From the NCBI GenBank assembly GCA_038106445.1, contig JAYODU010000003.1:310001-374000 (forward strand): a DNA stretch of 64,000 nucleotides, given 5' to 3'. Positions 8,699 through 17,512 of this stretch are shown piece by piece. This stretch comes from Pseudemcibacter sp038106445 (GTDB lineage: Bacteria; Pseudomonadota; Alphaproteobacteria; Sphingomonadales; Emcibacteraceae). Position 1 is the first letter of the stretch, and the number at the start of each line of letters is the position of its first letter. Below the pieces are notes generated by a model, which ran no database searches, was not told the DNA's origin, and worked only from the letters and a program-made list of their open reading frames with translations. The translations under genes were made by a program, and so were the position numbers.

Positions 8699-9526
8699 CT
8701 ATTTCTCTACTCTCGCTTTAATGGCAAGAAGATCCTGCCATGCCTGTTTTTTACAGTGTGGTTGCCGCAGCAAATAGGCCGGATGAAAAATCGGCAAAAG
8801 CGGTATTTTCCTGTCAGCAACTGCATAATCATACCATTTTCCGCGTAATTTTGTAATCCCTGTTTGCGTATTTAAAATAGCGCTCACAGATGTACCGCCG
8901 ATTAACACAATCATTTTCGGATTAAAGAGTTCAATATGCCGCCGCAGGAAGGGTAGGCATAAATCACATTCCTGATCTGTCGGTGTGCGGTTGCCCGGTG
9001 GCCGCCAGGGCAGCACATTTGTTATGTAAAAATCCTTTTCACGGGTCATGTTAATTGCTGCAAACATACGGTCCAGGAGTTGTCCGGCCTGTCCCACAAA
9101 TGGCTTGCCGATCCGGTCTTCGTCTGCGCCGGGGGCTTCGCCGATCAGCATAATATCACTGTCCGGATTGCCATCACAAAAAACGGTTTTTGTGGCGGTT
9201 TTTTTAAGGCTACAGCCGTCAAATTCCTTAATTGCGTTATACAGTGCCGCAAGGCTATCGCATGCCTCAGCCATTTCTTTCGCTTTTTCAATAAGGTCAC
9301 GATTTGACGCAAGGGGTGCTGATACAGTTGGTGATGCTGTGGTAAACGTTTTTGGGGTCTGTAGCGGGGCTTCTGCGTAAACAGGCTGCTTGACCGGTAA
9401 TGCGGGATTTTCTTCGAACCAGTTTATTTCATGATCCGAGATACATTCATCCACCCCGCATTCAATATACCATTTTAAAAGCTGGGCAGCATCAAGTTCA
9501 GAATTTATGTTCAAATTCGTCGTCAT
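8699..9526 (-). CDS. Family-4-like uracil-DNA glycosylase
   Basis: A 275-residue DNA repair enzyme that removes uracil from DNA. Motif A is GEAPGADEDRIGKPF and motif B is HPAYLLR. NVLPWRPPGNRTPTD lies between them. The usual family 4 protein binds a 4Fe-4S cluster by four Cys. Here the first CxxC position reads FDGC and the fourth Cys position is not Cys, so the cluster is probably incomplete or absent, as I recall for other alphaproteobacterial members. The N-terminal 80 residues form an extra, poorly conserved extension. I start at ATG 9526; a TTG at 9544 is also open. It is four bases upstream of the slt gene. Confidence 0.9.
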   Translation of the reverse strand: MTTNLNINSELDAAQLLKWYIECGVDECISDHEINWFEENPALPVKQPVYAEAPLQTPKTFTTASPTVSAPLASNRDLIEKAKEMAEACDSLAALYNAIKEFDGCSLKKTATKTVFCDGNPDSDIMLIGEAPGADEDRIGKPFVGQAGQLLDRMFAAINMTREKDFYITNVLPWRPPGNRTPTDQECDLCLPFLRRHIELFNPKMIVLIGGTSVSAILNTQTGITKLRGKWYDYAVADRKIPLLPIFHPAYLLRQPHCKKQAWQDLLAIKARVEK

Positions 9527-9662
9527 GCGGTAATTATATAACAAGAAAATTAAAAATTTAATTACTTAATGAAAAACTTTTGTATTTTTTTAGGGTGTTA
9601 TTAATATGGGGTAATTCCTTTTTAAAATTCATAATGGGTAATTTCAGGATTTTTTTTTCAAA

Positions 9663-10598
9663 ATGGCGGGACATTCATCTAAAAAAGTCATATTTGCGGC
9701 TTTGATCGGCAATTTTTTAATTTTTATAAGCAAACTGGTAGCGGCACTTTATACAAGTTCATCCGCAATGTTTTCGGAAGCGATTCACAGTATTGTTGAC
9801 TGTGGGAATCAGGTTCTTCTTCTTTACGGTATTAAAAAAGCAGATAAAAAAGCCGACAAGGACCACCCTTTCGGATACGGAAAAGAGCTTTATTTCTGGT
9901 CATTCTGTGTCGCAATGCTTATTTTTGCGGTTGGGGCGGGCGTATCGCTTTATGAAGGGGTCCACAAAATTATGGAGCCCGCGGAAATAAGATCCATCCA
10001 GATCAATTATATTGTCCTGGGCGTTGCAATATGTTTTGAAGCATACCCCTGGAAAATGGCTTATGATGAATTTAACCGCCGTCGTGGTGAACGCGGGTTT
10101 GTGGAAGCTGTCCGTAAAAGCAAGGATCCAAGCCTTTTTGCGATCCTGTTTGAAGATACGGCCGCGATGCTTGGGTTGTTTGCGGCCCTTATCGGATTAT
10201 TTATTGGTGATTATTTTGGTATTCCCGAAGCGGACGGTGTTGCATCTGTTGTGATCGGGCTGGTTCTTGCGACAACGGCGGTTACCCTTGCTATTGAAAC
10301 AAAGGGGCTTTTGATCGGGGAGGCCGCTGACCCGTTGATCGTAAAAAGCATTCGGGAAATGTTCGAAAATCATGATGCCGTTGATAATGTCAACGAAGTG
10401 CTGACTATGCATTTTGGCCCTGATGATGTGCTACTGAATATAAGCCTTGATTTTAGAAATGACCTTCCCGCCGGGCAGGTGGAACATATTATCACCCTGT
10501 CTGAACGTGAAATTAAGGAAAGACACCCTAAAATAAAACGGGTCTTTATCGAAGCCCAAAGCCTTAGTGGGCATCTTATCAACGCACAGATGGAATAA
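9663..10598 (+). CDS. Cation diffusion facilitator transporter
   Basis: A 311-residue inner-membrane metal/proton antiporter of the CDF family, with about six membrane segments and a cytosolic C-terminal domain. The metal-site signature HSIVDCGNQ (H40, D44) is in the second helix, and the second site is expected in the E-D-T helix (LFEDTAAMLGLFAALIGLF). The DHPFGYGKELYFWSF stretch is typical of the subgroup related to SLC30A9. The substrate (Zn, Fe, Co or Mn) cannot be read from the sequence. It stands alone. Confidence 0.92.
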   Translation: MAGHSSKKVIFAALIGNFLIFISKLVAALYTSSSAMFSEAIHSIVDCGNQVLLLYGIKKADKKADKDHPFGYGKELYFWSFCVAMLIFAVGAGVSLYEGVHKIMEPAEIRSIQINYIVLGVAICFEAYPWKMAYDEFNRRRGERGFVEAVRKSKDPSLFAILFEDTAAMLGLFAALIGLFIGDYFGIPEADGVASVVIGLVLATTAVTLAIETKGLLIGEAADPLIVKSIREMFENHDAVDNVNEVLTMHFGPDDVLLNISLDFRNDLPAGQVEHIITLSEREIKERHPKIKRVFIEAQSLSGHLINAQME

Positions 10599-10610
10599 GA
10601 AAAGACCTAC

Positions 10611-10712
10611 TTAAAAAACATATGTATCTGCGGGGTTTGTTATTTCCTGCGCCGGTAACGAAACCACATATATCGCAGTAAGTGTTGCCATTAGTGCAAG
10701 TATTATTTTCAT
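10611..10712 (-). CDS. Small membrane or secreted peptide (33 residues)
   Basis: An ATG at 10712 opens a 33-codon frame: MKIILALMATLTAIYVVSLP, then AQEITNPADTYVF. It is a hydrophobic signal or single membrane segment followed by a short polar tail, ending in the 3' region of the convergent CDF gene. AGGGAT lies 10-15 bases upstream as a possible ribosome binding site, and it can pair with an upstream ATCCCT across an A/T-rich loop. Such peptides are easy to see by chance, so this is a candidate only. Confidence 0.45.
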   Translation of the reverse strand: MKIILALMATLTAIYVVSLPAQEITNPADTYVF

Positions 10713-10787
10713 TTTATTTTTATCCCTGAGTATTTTTTTTTACTTTAAGGGATTATTTCAAATGAATAGGTCTTAATTGAGGCGAAA

Positions 10788-11999
10788 TCACATATTTTCT
10801 GCCGGTTTTTGGTATGATAAACCGCTACGGGTGATAACATCATCCCAAGGAAATGTTCCTCCCGGATCGATGCGACGACGTACCTGGATATCCGGATCAT
10901 TAATGGATGGGATCAACCGTTTATCCAGATCGCCGTGCCCCTGAACATATTTTAGGGTTGGGTAGCGGCGCTTGAATTCAGCGATAAGTCCGATAAGTGC
11001 GTCAATCTGATCATCGGGATAGGCGTATTTCCATTCCTGATGATCGGTATGGGTTGCATTCGGGTATCTGCCCGTATTGATCAGCTCAACACTCAGGCTT
11101 CTGGCATTCCAGCCGGATGTATGGTTTGAACGCCGCTCGTCTGGCACATATTGTTCAATATTGCCGGCACGATCGATATAATAATGACCCGCAGCACCGG
11201 TGCGGTTTTCGTATCTTATTTCTTCGGCAAAGGCGCGTGAGGATGGCCAGTCCGGCTGTTCTGTCGCATGGATTACCAGCAGATCAAGCTCATCCGTTTC
11301 CCGTGGTTCAAGGCTTTGCCAGTAATCCAGCAGGTTTTGTTTTATAACCAGGCCTTCGGACGGGTTAAGCATGGGGGCTTCTTTTTTAAGGCCGGTTTCC
11401 TGAATGAACCTGTGCCAGGGGAAATGTTCGCCGGGGTCCATTTTTCTGGGCACATCCCTTTCGGGGTCATTATCGGATGCCATCATGCGGCGATCCAGAT
11501 CTTCGTGCCCCTCGGTATATTCAATTGTGGGGTAACGAAGTTTGAATTCATTAACAAGCTTGATCAGCGCATCAATTTGCGCATCCGGGTAGGGTTCTTT
11601 CATCACCTGATGATCGGTATGGAACCAGTCCGGATAGCGGCCCAGATTAATAAGTTCAATGCTGATTGTTTTTTTGTTCCAGCCCGACGTGTGATTGGCT
11701 ATGCGGTAATCGGGGACATATTGTTCAATGCTGCCGTCCCGGTCGATATAATAATGCCCCGAAGCGCCGGTGCCACTTTCTTCATAGAGGACGCGTTCAC
11801 CGTACTCACGGGCCTCTGCCATGTCGGTAAGTTCAGTCGCATGGATCACAACCATATTTAAATCGTCAGTAGAGCGCGATGTCAGGTTTTGCCAGTAGGG
11901 GAGTTTGTGATCCTTTATTTGAAGACCATCATTGTTATTGGAGGCATTTTCACCGCAACCAGTAAGTAATAACATCAGTAAAATAATAATATATCGCAT
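10788..11999 (-). CDS. Lipoprotein with two tandem N-acetylmuramoyl-L-alanine amidase domains
   Basis: The 403-residue product starts at ATG 11999 with a lipoprotein signal (lipobox LLTGC, Cys15). Two copies of an Amidase_2/PGRP domain follow, at about residues 33-204 and 224-394, and are clearly alike (VIHATE, GHYYIDR, NHTSGW, DPG in each). The expected zinc ligands are present in both: H53, H165, D188 and H244, H355, D378. AmiD-type enzymes cut the bond between MurNAc and the stem peptide. Ending at 10788, it starts one base after the epimerase stop, so the two form an operon for release and use of wall peptides. A longer frame to 12131 lies inside the epimerase gene and was not used. Confidence 0.92.
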   Translation of the reverse strand: MRYIIILLMLLLTGCGENASNNNDGLQIKDHKLPYWQNLTSRSTDDLNMVVIHATELTDMAEAREYGERVLYEESGTGASGHYYIDRDGSIEQYVPDYRIANHTSGWNKKTISIELINLGRYPDWFHTDHQVMKEPYPDAQIDALIKLVNEFKLRYPTIEYTEGHEDLDRRMMASDNDPERDVPRKMDPGEHFPWHRFIQETGLKKEAPMLNPSEGLVIKQNLLDYWQSLEPRETDELDLLVIHATEQPDWPSSRAFAEEIRYENRTGAAGHYYIDRAGNIEQYVPDERRSNHTSGWNARSLSVELINTGRYPNATHTDHQEWKYAYPDDQIDALIGLIAEFKRRYPTLKYVQGHGDLDKRLIPSINDPDIQVRRRIDPGGTFPWDDVITRSGLSYQKPAENM

Positions 12000-12000
12000 A

Positions 12001-12969
12001 TCAGCCCCAGAGTTCCGGTGTGGGAAGGCTGGCGATGCCGCCTTCCGCGTATTCAAGGGCGTGATCCACATCTTTTTGCAAAAATAACGGCCCGTCAATA
12101 TCGACAAACTGGCAGAACTGACCCACCACATAGGCCGGTGCCATACAGAGCGACGAACCGGTCATGTTACCAACCATAAGTCCCTTGCCACCAAGTTTGG
12201 CAAGCTTGATGATCCGAAGCGCATCGGTAAGACCGCCGCATTTATCAAGTTTGATATTAATCACATCATAGCGACGGGCGTTTTGTTCATATTCATCGCT
12301 GTCAAGGCAGCTTTCATCTGCGCCGAGTGGAACGTCGGATTTAAACCCTTCAAGCATTTCATCCTTGCCACGTTCAAGGGGCTGTTCAATCATTGCAAGA
12401 CCAAGCCGTTTGCAATGCGGAATATATTCTTTCAGCTCTTCAAAACTCCAGCCCTGATTTACATCTGTAATAAGTGTTGCATCGGGTCTGGCCGCGCGGA
12501 TCGCTTCCAGTCGTTCTATGGGGTTTTCACTGGAAAGTTTGATTTTAAGGTAGGGGTATTTAGCATAATGAAGTGCTTTTTTAGCCATATTTTCCGGTGT
12601 TTCGATGCTGACTGTGGCAACCGTTGCCAGTTTTTTCGGTTCAATATCAAGCAGTTGCCAGATTGATTTTCCCTCCTGTTTACAGCGAAGATCCCAAAAC
12701 GCGCAGTCAAGAGCATTGCGCGCACCGCCGCGGGGAAGAAGTTCATCAATTTCTTCATGGGCAATTTGGCTGTGGGCAACATTTTCAATTTGTGCGGCCA
12801 TGGATTCAGGTGTTTCATTTTCATAATAAATACCGTTGGCTTCACCGAGACCGATATGGCCGTCTTTTTCAATTATTACCCTTACTGTAGGGGCGTTTGT
12901 AAAAACATATCCGGTGATAGCAAATGGTTCCTTAAGCGGATATGAATGCGTTTCGATTTTAAAATGCAT
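12001..12969 (-). CDS. L-Ala-D/L-Glu epimerase (enolase superfamily)
   Basis: A 322-residue dipeptide epimerase of the muconate-lactonising subgroup. The catalytic set is visible: K142 and K144 in LKIKLSSENP, metal ligands D169 (LITDVNQGW), E195 (AMIEQPLE) and D218 (LGADESC), and K240/K243 in INIKLDKCGG. The reaction converts L-Ala-D-Glu from murein to L-Ala-L-Glu so that it can be hydrolysed. The very next gene, one base downstream, is a double-domain murein amidase, which supports the murein-recycling role over other dipeptide specificities. Confidence 0.92.
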   Translation of the reverse strand: MHFKIETHSYPLKEPFAITGYVFTNAPTVRVIIEKDGHIGLGEANGIYYENETPESMAAQIENVAHSQIAHEEIDELLPRGGARNALDCAFWDLRCKQEGKSIWQLLDIEPKKLATVATVSIETPENMAKKALHYAKYPYLKIKLSSENPIERLEAIRAARPDATLITDVNQGWSFEELKEYIPHCKRLGLAMIEQPLERGKDEMLEGFKSDVPLGADESCLDSDEYEQNARRYDVINIKLDKCGGLTDALRIIKLAKLGGKGLMVGNMTGSSLCMAPAYVVGQFCQFVDIDGPLFLQKDVDHALEYAEGGIASLPTPELWG

Positions 12970-13056
12970 GACTTCTTTTCCAGTAAATAAAAACTTGGCA
13001 TTAACTAATCATATCCGCTAGGGTCATGACAAGAATAAATTCAGGGAGGATGAAAT

Positions 13057-14223
13057 ATGTCATTAATTTCGGCTGATAATGACTTTGCCATGTGGGCTAT
13101 TATGCTGCTTTTGGTTGCGCTCGTGTTCAGGCTTGAAAAAACCACTTTGGGTCAAAAAATATCCGGCACCATCATGATTATTACCTTCGGTGCAATTTTA
13201 GCCAATTTCAAAATCATCCCTGCACAAAATAATGTGTTTACAAGCATTAATACGGTTGGTGTGCCGATTGCTATTGTGCTTCTACTTTTTAATGCGAACT
13301 TAAAGAAAATTTTCAAGGAAAGTGGCCCGACACTGATTGCCTTTATTTTTGGAGCAATCGGCACAATACTTGGAACCCTGATTGGTGTGATGATGCTGTC
13401 ACTTGGCGAATTTGAAGCAGAACTCGGGGCAATTTTCAGTGCAACTTTTATTGGCGGTTCGGTAAATTTTGTTGGTGTTGCCAATGCTGTCGGTTTTGAA
13501 GATGGCAGTGTTATGACCGCGAGTATTGCGGCCGACAATGTGGTAGGTGTTTCATTTATGGCGCTTCTTATTGCCATTCCTTCGATGAAGTTTATGGTGC
13601 GGTATTTTTCATATGATGACAACTCAAATCAATATGATGACAGCGATGTTAAGGGTGCATACGATGATGATAACCCGTTTGCGATTGAAAGAGCGGTTGT
13701 AAGCCTAGGGATTGTGTTTTTAATCGTTGCGGTAAGTCATGTATTATCTGTTCTGATTGTTGATATTATTCCCTGGTTACAGCAGATTGGGGCCGGATCA
13801 GTGCGACTTTTGCTTCTGTCGCTCATAACGGTGGCAATGGCGACTTTCGCTCATGATCATGTTGTGAAACTTACAGAAGCATTTCCGATCGGTATAGCGA
13901 TTATGTATTTGTTCCTTGGAGCAATCGGCGCGAGCTTAGATATTCCAACCATGATCACCAGCGGGATGCTTTTTGCTCTTTTTGCATTTATTATTCTGTC
14001 CGTTCATCTGATCGTGATTTTAATGCTTTCCAAACTGTTTAAAATAGGGCTTCCCGAAGCACTTATCGGCTCTAACGCCTGTATCCTAGGCCCACCAACC
14101 GCGGCAGCCATGGCAGGGGCAATGGGATGGAAATCATTAGTGACGCCGGCGGTGCTTTGCGGGACCTTTGGTTATGCGACGGCGAACTTTATCGGTGTAA
14201 CGATTTACGGGTTGCTTAGCTAA
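13057..14223 (+). CDS. DUF819 (YjcL-like) integral membrane protein
   Basis: A 388-residue protein with about ten membrane segments, beginning MSLISADNDFAMWAIMLLLV. Conserved stretches such as FIGGSVNFVGVANAVG, MTASIAADNVVG and ILGPPTAAAMAGAMGW identify the DUF819 family. The two halves show the inverted-repeat style of glycine-rich helices seen in transporters of this kind. An acidic loop lies around residues 188-208 (SYDDNSNQYDDSDVKG). The substrate is unknown. A ribosome binding site (GGGAGG) precedes the start. Confidence 0.88.
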   Translation: MSLISADNDFAMWAIMLLLVALVFRLEKTTLGQKISGTIMIITFGAILANFKIIPAQNNVFTSINTVGVPIAIVLLLFNANLKKIFKESGPTLIAFIFGAIGTILGTLIGVMMLSLGEFEAELGAIFSATFIGGSVNFVGVANAVGFEDGSVMTASIAADNVVGVSFMALLIAIPSMKFMVRYFSYDDNSNQYDDSDVKGAYDDDNPFAIERAVVSLGIVFLIVAVSHVLSVLIVDIIPWLQQIGAGSVRLLLLSLITVAMATFAHDHVVKLTEAFPIGIAIMYLFLGAIGASLDIPTMITSGMLFALFAFIILSVHLIVILMLSKLFKIGLPEALIGSNACILGPPTAAAMAGAMGWKSLVTPAVLCGTFGYATANFIGVTIYGLLS

Positions 14224-14325
14224 CGGTGAAGAATATGGATAAAATTTATTCCTAACTAAACCAAATGTTAATATCGTTCATATAATCTCTTCCTATAAAG
14301 TGAATTTCATTTTTAGGAACTGAAT

Positions 14326-14733
14326 ATGAGTGTTGTAACCGGAGAATTTCAAGCCGATAGAAAACTTGAAGAAAAATGCCTGTTTAATCCAGTGATTGAC
14401 TTTCTTTTGCTGGGCGGTGGTTATATGGTGGTGTTGCTGCCGATTGCTTTATTTTTTCCAACAGATGAAGACGTTATCTCAAAAGTTGCTTTCGCATTTA
14501 TGCTTTTAACTACGTTTATAAACCACCCGCACTTTGCTCATTCCTATCATATTTTTTATCGTGATTTTTTTGCAAAATTGGGCAGTCATGATTTTGGGCT
14601 TAAAAATCGCTTCATCTTCGCAGGCGCAGTTGTACCAATAACAATGCTGCTCTTTTTTATATACTGTATTTTTACAGCAATTTTGGTCCGCCAATCTGGA
14701 AATTTCGTGATGGAGAAAAAACACGAAAAATAA
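14326..14733 (+). pseudogene. 5' fragment of an unidentified membrane protein
   Basis: A 135-residue frame with at least three membrane segments, beginning MSVVTGEFQADRKLEEKCLF and containing FINHPHFAHSYHIFYRDFF. The sequence looks like the start of a larger polytopic membrane protein. Its last residues (VRQSGNFVMEKKHEK) are out-of-frame translation of the LysR-type remnant that begins near 14688, so the coding part ends at a junction around 14670-14690. It is a truncated gene, not a natural small protein. I do not recognise the family. Confidence 0.6.
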
Positions 14734-14996
14734 AAGTAAACCCCATGCTTATTACCAATAACGGGGTTACTATTATGGCGGCATCACAGGCCGGGGTCGG
14801 GGTTGCCTATTTGCCGTCTTTCATCGTATCGGATGCGTTACGGGATGGAAGCCTGGTAAAATTTATGGATATAAGTAACATTGCCGATATTGAGATGTCG
14901 TTGCTTTATGCGCCAAGTCCCCATATACCCGCCAAACTATCAAGGTTGATCGATTTTCTTTATGACCGTTTTGGACGGGATGATCTTAGACATTAA
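14688..14996 (+). pseudogene. 3' fragment of a LysR-type regulator
   Basis: From about 14688 one frame reads PPIWKFRDGEKTRKIKVNP, then the ATG at 14745, then LITNNGVTIMAASQAGVGVA and YLPSFIVSDALRDGSL, ending at 14996. This is the end of a LysR substrate-binding domain (W-x-F, then V-N-P-x-L, NNG, AGxGxAYLPxF). The DNA-binding domain and most of the effector domain are missing. The fragment joins directly, in another frame, onto the membrane-protein fragment upstream, so both were probably cut by one deletion. Confidence 0.7.
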
Positions 14997-15001
14997 TCTG
15001 G

Positions 15002-15484
15002 TCAAAGCCATTTATACATCACCAGCGCATCGACATAACCCTGTTTCGGGTGGTTAAACGCACCAGGAAGGCGGCCGACCGTTTCAAAACCAAGTTTATG
15101 CCATAACCTTACTGCTCCTTCGTTGCTCGCCGCGACGAAGTTGAACTGCATTGCCTTGTAACCAAGATCACGGGCGATGTCTTGCGAATGTTCGCACATT
15201 TGGGTTGCAAGCCCGCGCCCGCGTGCAGCGGAGCTGACCATATAACCGCAATTACAGACATGATTACCGGGCCCTGCCTGATTAGTTTTAATAAAATAAG
15301 TCCCAAGGATAATATCATTTTCCTCAAACACGAATGTTTTACGGGGATAATCCATCCAGATTGATTTGGCCTGCTCTTTTATTGTGTTCCGTTCGTAAGC
15401 ATAGGTTTCACCGGCGGCGACAATCTCATGAAAAATCGGCCATATCTGATCAAAGTCAGCATCTGTTGCTTCGCGGATGTTCAT
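15002..15484 (-). CDS. GNAT-family N-acetyltransferase
   Basis: A 160-residue acetyl-CoA-dependent acetyltransferase. Motif A for CoA binding is VSSAARGRGLATQMCEHSQ (R-G-x-G-L-A), and ASNEGAVRLWHKLGFETVG is the usual C-terminal part. The N-terminus MNIREATDADFDQIWPIF is standard. It is related to the phosphinothricin/amino-acid acetyltransferase group, but its substrate is unknown. The start codon overlaps the upstream hydrolase stop by one base (TAATG), making it the last gene of a four-gene operon with two D-cysteine-desulfhydrase-like enzymes. Confidence 0.92.
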   Translation of the reverse strand: MNIREATDADFDQIWPIFHEIVAAGETYAYERNTIKEQAKSIWMDYPRKTFVFEENDIILGTYFIKTNQAGPGNHVCNCGYMVSSAARGRGLATQMCEHSQDIARDLGYKAMQFNFVAASNEGAVRLWHKLGFETVGRLPGAFNHPKQGYVDALVMYKWL

Positions 15485-16392
15485 TATTCAAATATGTCCA
15501 GATCATTGGCAGAAACCACTTTCCCATTATAGCCGGCAGCTTTTACTTCTGCGGCAAGGTTATCATGATCCTTGTTCCAGTATAACTGATGATAAAGGAT
15601 CAGGAGTTTTGGTTTTGCTTCGTTTGCAAGTTGTGCAAGCTCTGACGGTGTCGTGTGAAAGGCGCGCTGATAAATCTGCCAGTCAGCGGGGCGGGTGTTC
15701 AGTGAAATTTCAGAAACAACTTCATGAATAAGGAAGTCTGCGCCTTTGGCGGCTTCCAACATCGCATCGCTTTTTGCGGTATCGCCTGAGATAACAACGG
15801 TTTTCGTGGTTTCCTTTTCGGTAAACTTAAAACCATATGCATGTTCCCAGCTTCCATGCGGTACCTTTATTGCTTCAACTGTTACATTTTCATCTTCAAA
15901 AATAATGCCGGAAGTCACGTGTTCACGGGTTTCAACTTTATAGCCTGTTGCATTTGCTGGCTGTGATCCATTAAGTCGCATATCAATATCCTGAGCATAT
16001 GCCTCTAAAATACTGTCCGCCATATGTTTGGTGCCAGGCGGGCCATAAATTTTAAGCGGGGCGACCCTGCGAAGTACCCATGGTGCAAGGATTAAATTGG
16101 CAAGCCCGGCTGTGTGATCAGAATGAAGATGAGTGATAAACAGTTTATCAAGATTTGTTGGCGTGAGTTCATCTATACCGTTCAGATTTGCTTCGCGTGC
16201 TTTTCTGAACATTCCGGCACCACTATCCACAAGATATGTTTTGCCACCGGAAATGATAGCGACGCCGGGTCCGGACCGATCAGGATATGTTAGAGGGGTG
16301 CCGGTTCCTAGCATCACCACTTTAAGGCCATCTGCATAGGCAGAACTTATGAACAGAATGCCAGCGAAAACGGTGAGCAAGTGCCTTATCAT
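15484..16392 (-). CDS. Exported metallo-beta-lactamase-fold hydrolase
   Basis: A 302-residue MBL-fold protein with a Sec signal (MIRHLLTVFAGILFISSAYA) from the ATG at 16392. Metal ligands are visible: HLHSDH (H88, H90, D92, H93), a later GHRDxx-like VVISGDTAKSD, and a C-terminal LYHQ. VMLGTGTPLTYPDRSGPGVA resembles the RNase Z/arylsulfatase-type branch of the fold, but the export signal argues against tRNA processing. The start lies one base after the stop of the Tat-PLP gene, and its own stop overlaps the GNAT start. The substrate is unknown. A longer upstream frame lies inside the neighbouring gene. Confidence 0.88.
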   Translation of the reverse strand: MIRHLLTVFAGILFISSAYADGLKVVMLGTGTPLTYPDRSGPGVAIISGGKTYLVDSGAGMFRKAREANLNGIDELTPTNLDKLFITHLHSDHTAGLANLILAPWVLRRVAPLKIYGPPGTKHMADSILEAYAQDIDMRLNGSQPANATGYKVETREHVTSGIIFEDENVTVEAIKVPHGSWEHAYGFKFTEKETTKTVVISGDTAKSDAMLEAAKGADFLIHEVVSEISLNTRPADWQIYQRAFHTTPSELAQLANEAKPKLLILYHQLYWNKDHDNLAAEVKAAGYNGKVVSANDLDIFE

Positions 16393-16393
16393 A

Positions 16394-17494
16394 TTATGCT
16401 CTGAAATAATCCGCATAGGGATGGATTGCCGGTGCGCCGCCTGTATGAAGGAAGGTGACATCGCGGGCATTTTCAAGTTTGCCATTTTTGACCATATCCA
16501 GCATGGCCGACATTGCTTTACCGGTATAAACTGGGTCGGTGATCACACCTTCATGTGAAGCAACGGTCTTAATGGCTTCGATACCTGCTTCTGTTGGGTA
16601 GCCATAAGCCTGCCCATAATATTGATCAAGCACAATAATATCATCATCACTGATGAAATCAGATGAAACGCCCATCATTTCACTTGTTTCGTTCAGAACC
16701 TGACGAATACGCTGTCTAGCTGGTTCGGCCGGGCCACCAACAGAAACACCCATTACTTTGGTGGTAGTATTACCAAAATAACGAAGTCCCATGATCAGAC
16801 CTGCCTGCGTCCCGCAGCTTCCCGTAGGATGAAAAATATGTGAAGGGGAAATACCCATGGCATTCCACTGGTTGACCAGTTCGCGCCCACAATTCACATA
16901 TCCCATGCTGCCAATGCCGTTGGATGCGCCGGCAGGAATGTTGTAAGGATTCTTTCCAGCAGCCATAAGGTCAGCCGTCACCTTTTCAACAACAGGGCCG
17001 CGACCATCTTCGGCAACATATATATGTGCTCCCATGATCTGATCCATCAGGTAATTACCACTACCCATAAGTTCTTCTGTCATTTCAGGAACCGGATTTG
17101 ACAGGATAACATGAGCTTCAAGCCCCACCTTTGCCGCGCCTGAAACAGTTTGGCGTACATGGTTGGATTGAAGGCCACCTTGCGTGATAACGGCTTTTGC
17201 ACCTTTTTCAAGTGCTTCGGCAATTGCATATTCAAGCTTCCTTGTTTTATTGCCACCATGCGCAAGTTCCATGACGTCATCACGTTTGATATAAAGGTCA
17301 GGGCCGCCAATCAACCTGCTAACATTAGCCATTTTATTACAGGCAGTGGGTAGTGTGGTTAGTTTTATGCGCGGAATGGAATCAAATTTGCTACTGATTT
17401 GCGCAAAGGATAACGTCCCTGAGGATGCCACCGCCGATGCAAGTGCTGCTATACCGGCACCTTTTATAAAATCTCTGCGTGAATTTTCGCTCAT
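16394..17494 (-). CDS. Tat-signal PLP enzyme, D-cysteine desulfhydrase family
   Basis: A 366-residue fold-type II PLP enzyme of the D-cysteine desulfhydrase / ACC deaminase / cysteate sulfo-lyase group. The PLP-binding Lys is K83 in HGGNKTRKLEY. TQGGLQSNHVRQTVS, HPTGSCGTQAGL and FLHTGGAPAIHPY follow. The N-terminus is a twin-arginine signal (NSRRDFIKGAGIAALASAVA, ending FAQ), predicting export of the folded holoenzyme to the periplasm. Its cytosolic paralogue is the adjacent upstream gene, 18 bases away. Family members remove sulfide, sulfite or ammonia from small amino acids; the substrate here is not known. Confidence 0.9.
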   Translation of the reverse strand: MSENSRRDFIKGAGIAALASAVASSGTLSFAQISSKFDSIPRIKLTTLPTACNKMANVSRLIGGPDLYIKRDDVMELAHGGNKTRKLEYAIAEALEKGAKAVITQGGLQSNHVRQTVSGAAKVGLEAHVILSNPVPEMTEELMGSGNYLMDQIMGAHIYVAEDGRGPVVEKVTADLMAAGKNPYNIPAGASNGIGSMGYVNCGRELVNQWNAMGISPSHIFHPTGSCGTQAGLIMGLRYFGNTTTKVMGVSVGGPAEPARQRIRQVLNETSEMMGVSSDFISDDDIIVLDQYYGQAYGYPTEAGIEAIKTVASHEGVITDPVYTGKAMSAMLDMVKNGKLENARDVTFLHTGGAPAIHPYADYFRA

Positions 17495-17512
17495 GTTATT
17501 TTTCCTCCATAT

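Noticed and set aside
10602..10774. 8-bp inverted repeat AAGACCTA/TAGGTCTT framing the small ORF as a mobile unit
   Set aside because: An eight-base match over 170 bases is expected fairly often by chance in AT-rich intergenic DNA, and no other sign of mobility is present.
11268..11861. A 197-codon open frame on the plus strand opposite the amidase lipoprotein
   Set aside because: It is an antisense shadow of a gene with clear motifs on the other strand, and has no ribosome binding site.
15484..16392. RNase Z (tRNA 3' processing) for the MBL-fold gene
   Set aside because: The fold and first motif are similar, but the protein has a clear Sec signal peptide and lies in an amino-acid metabolism operon.
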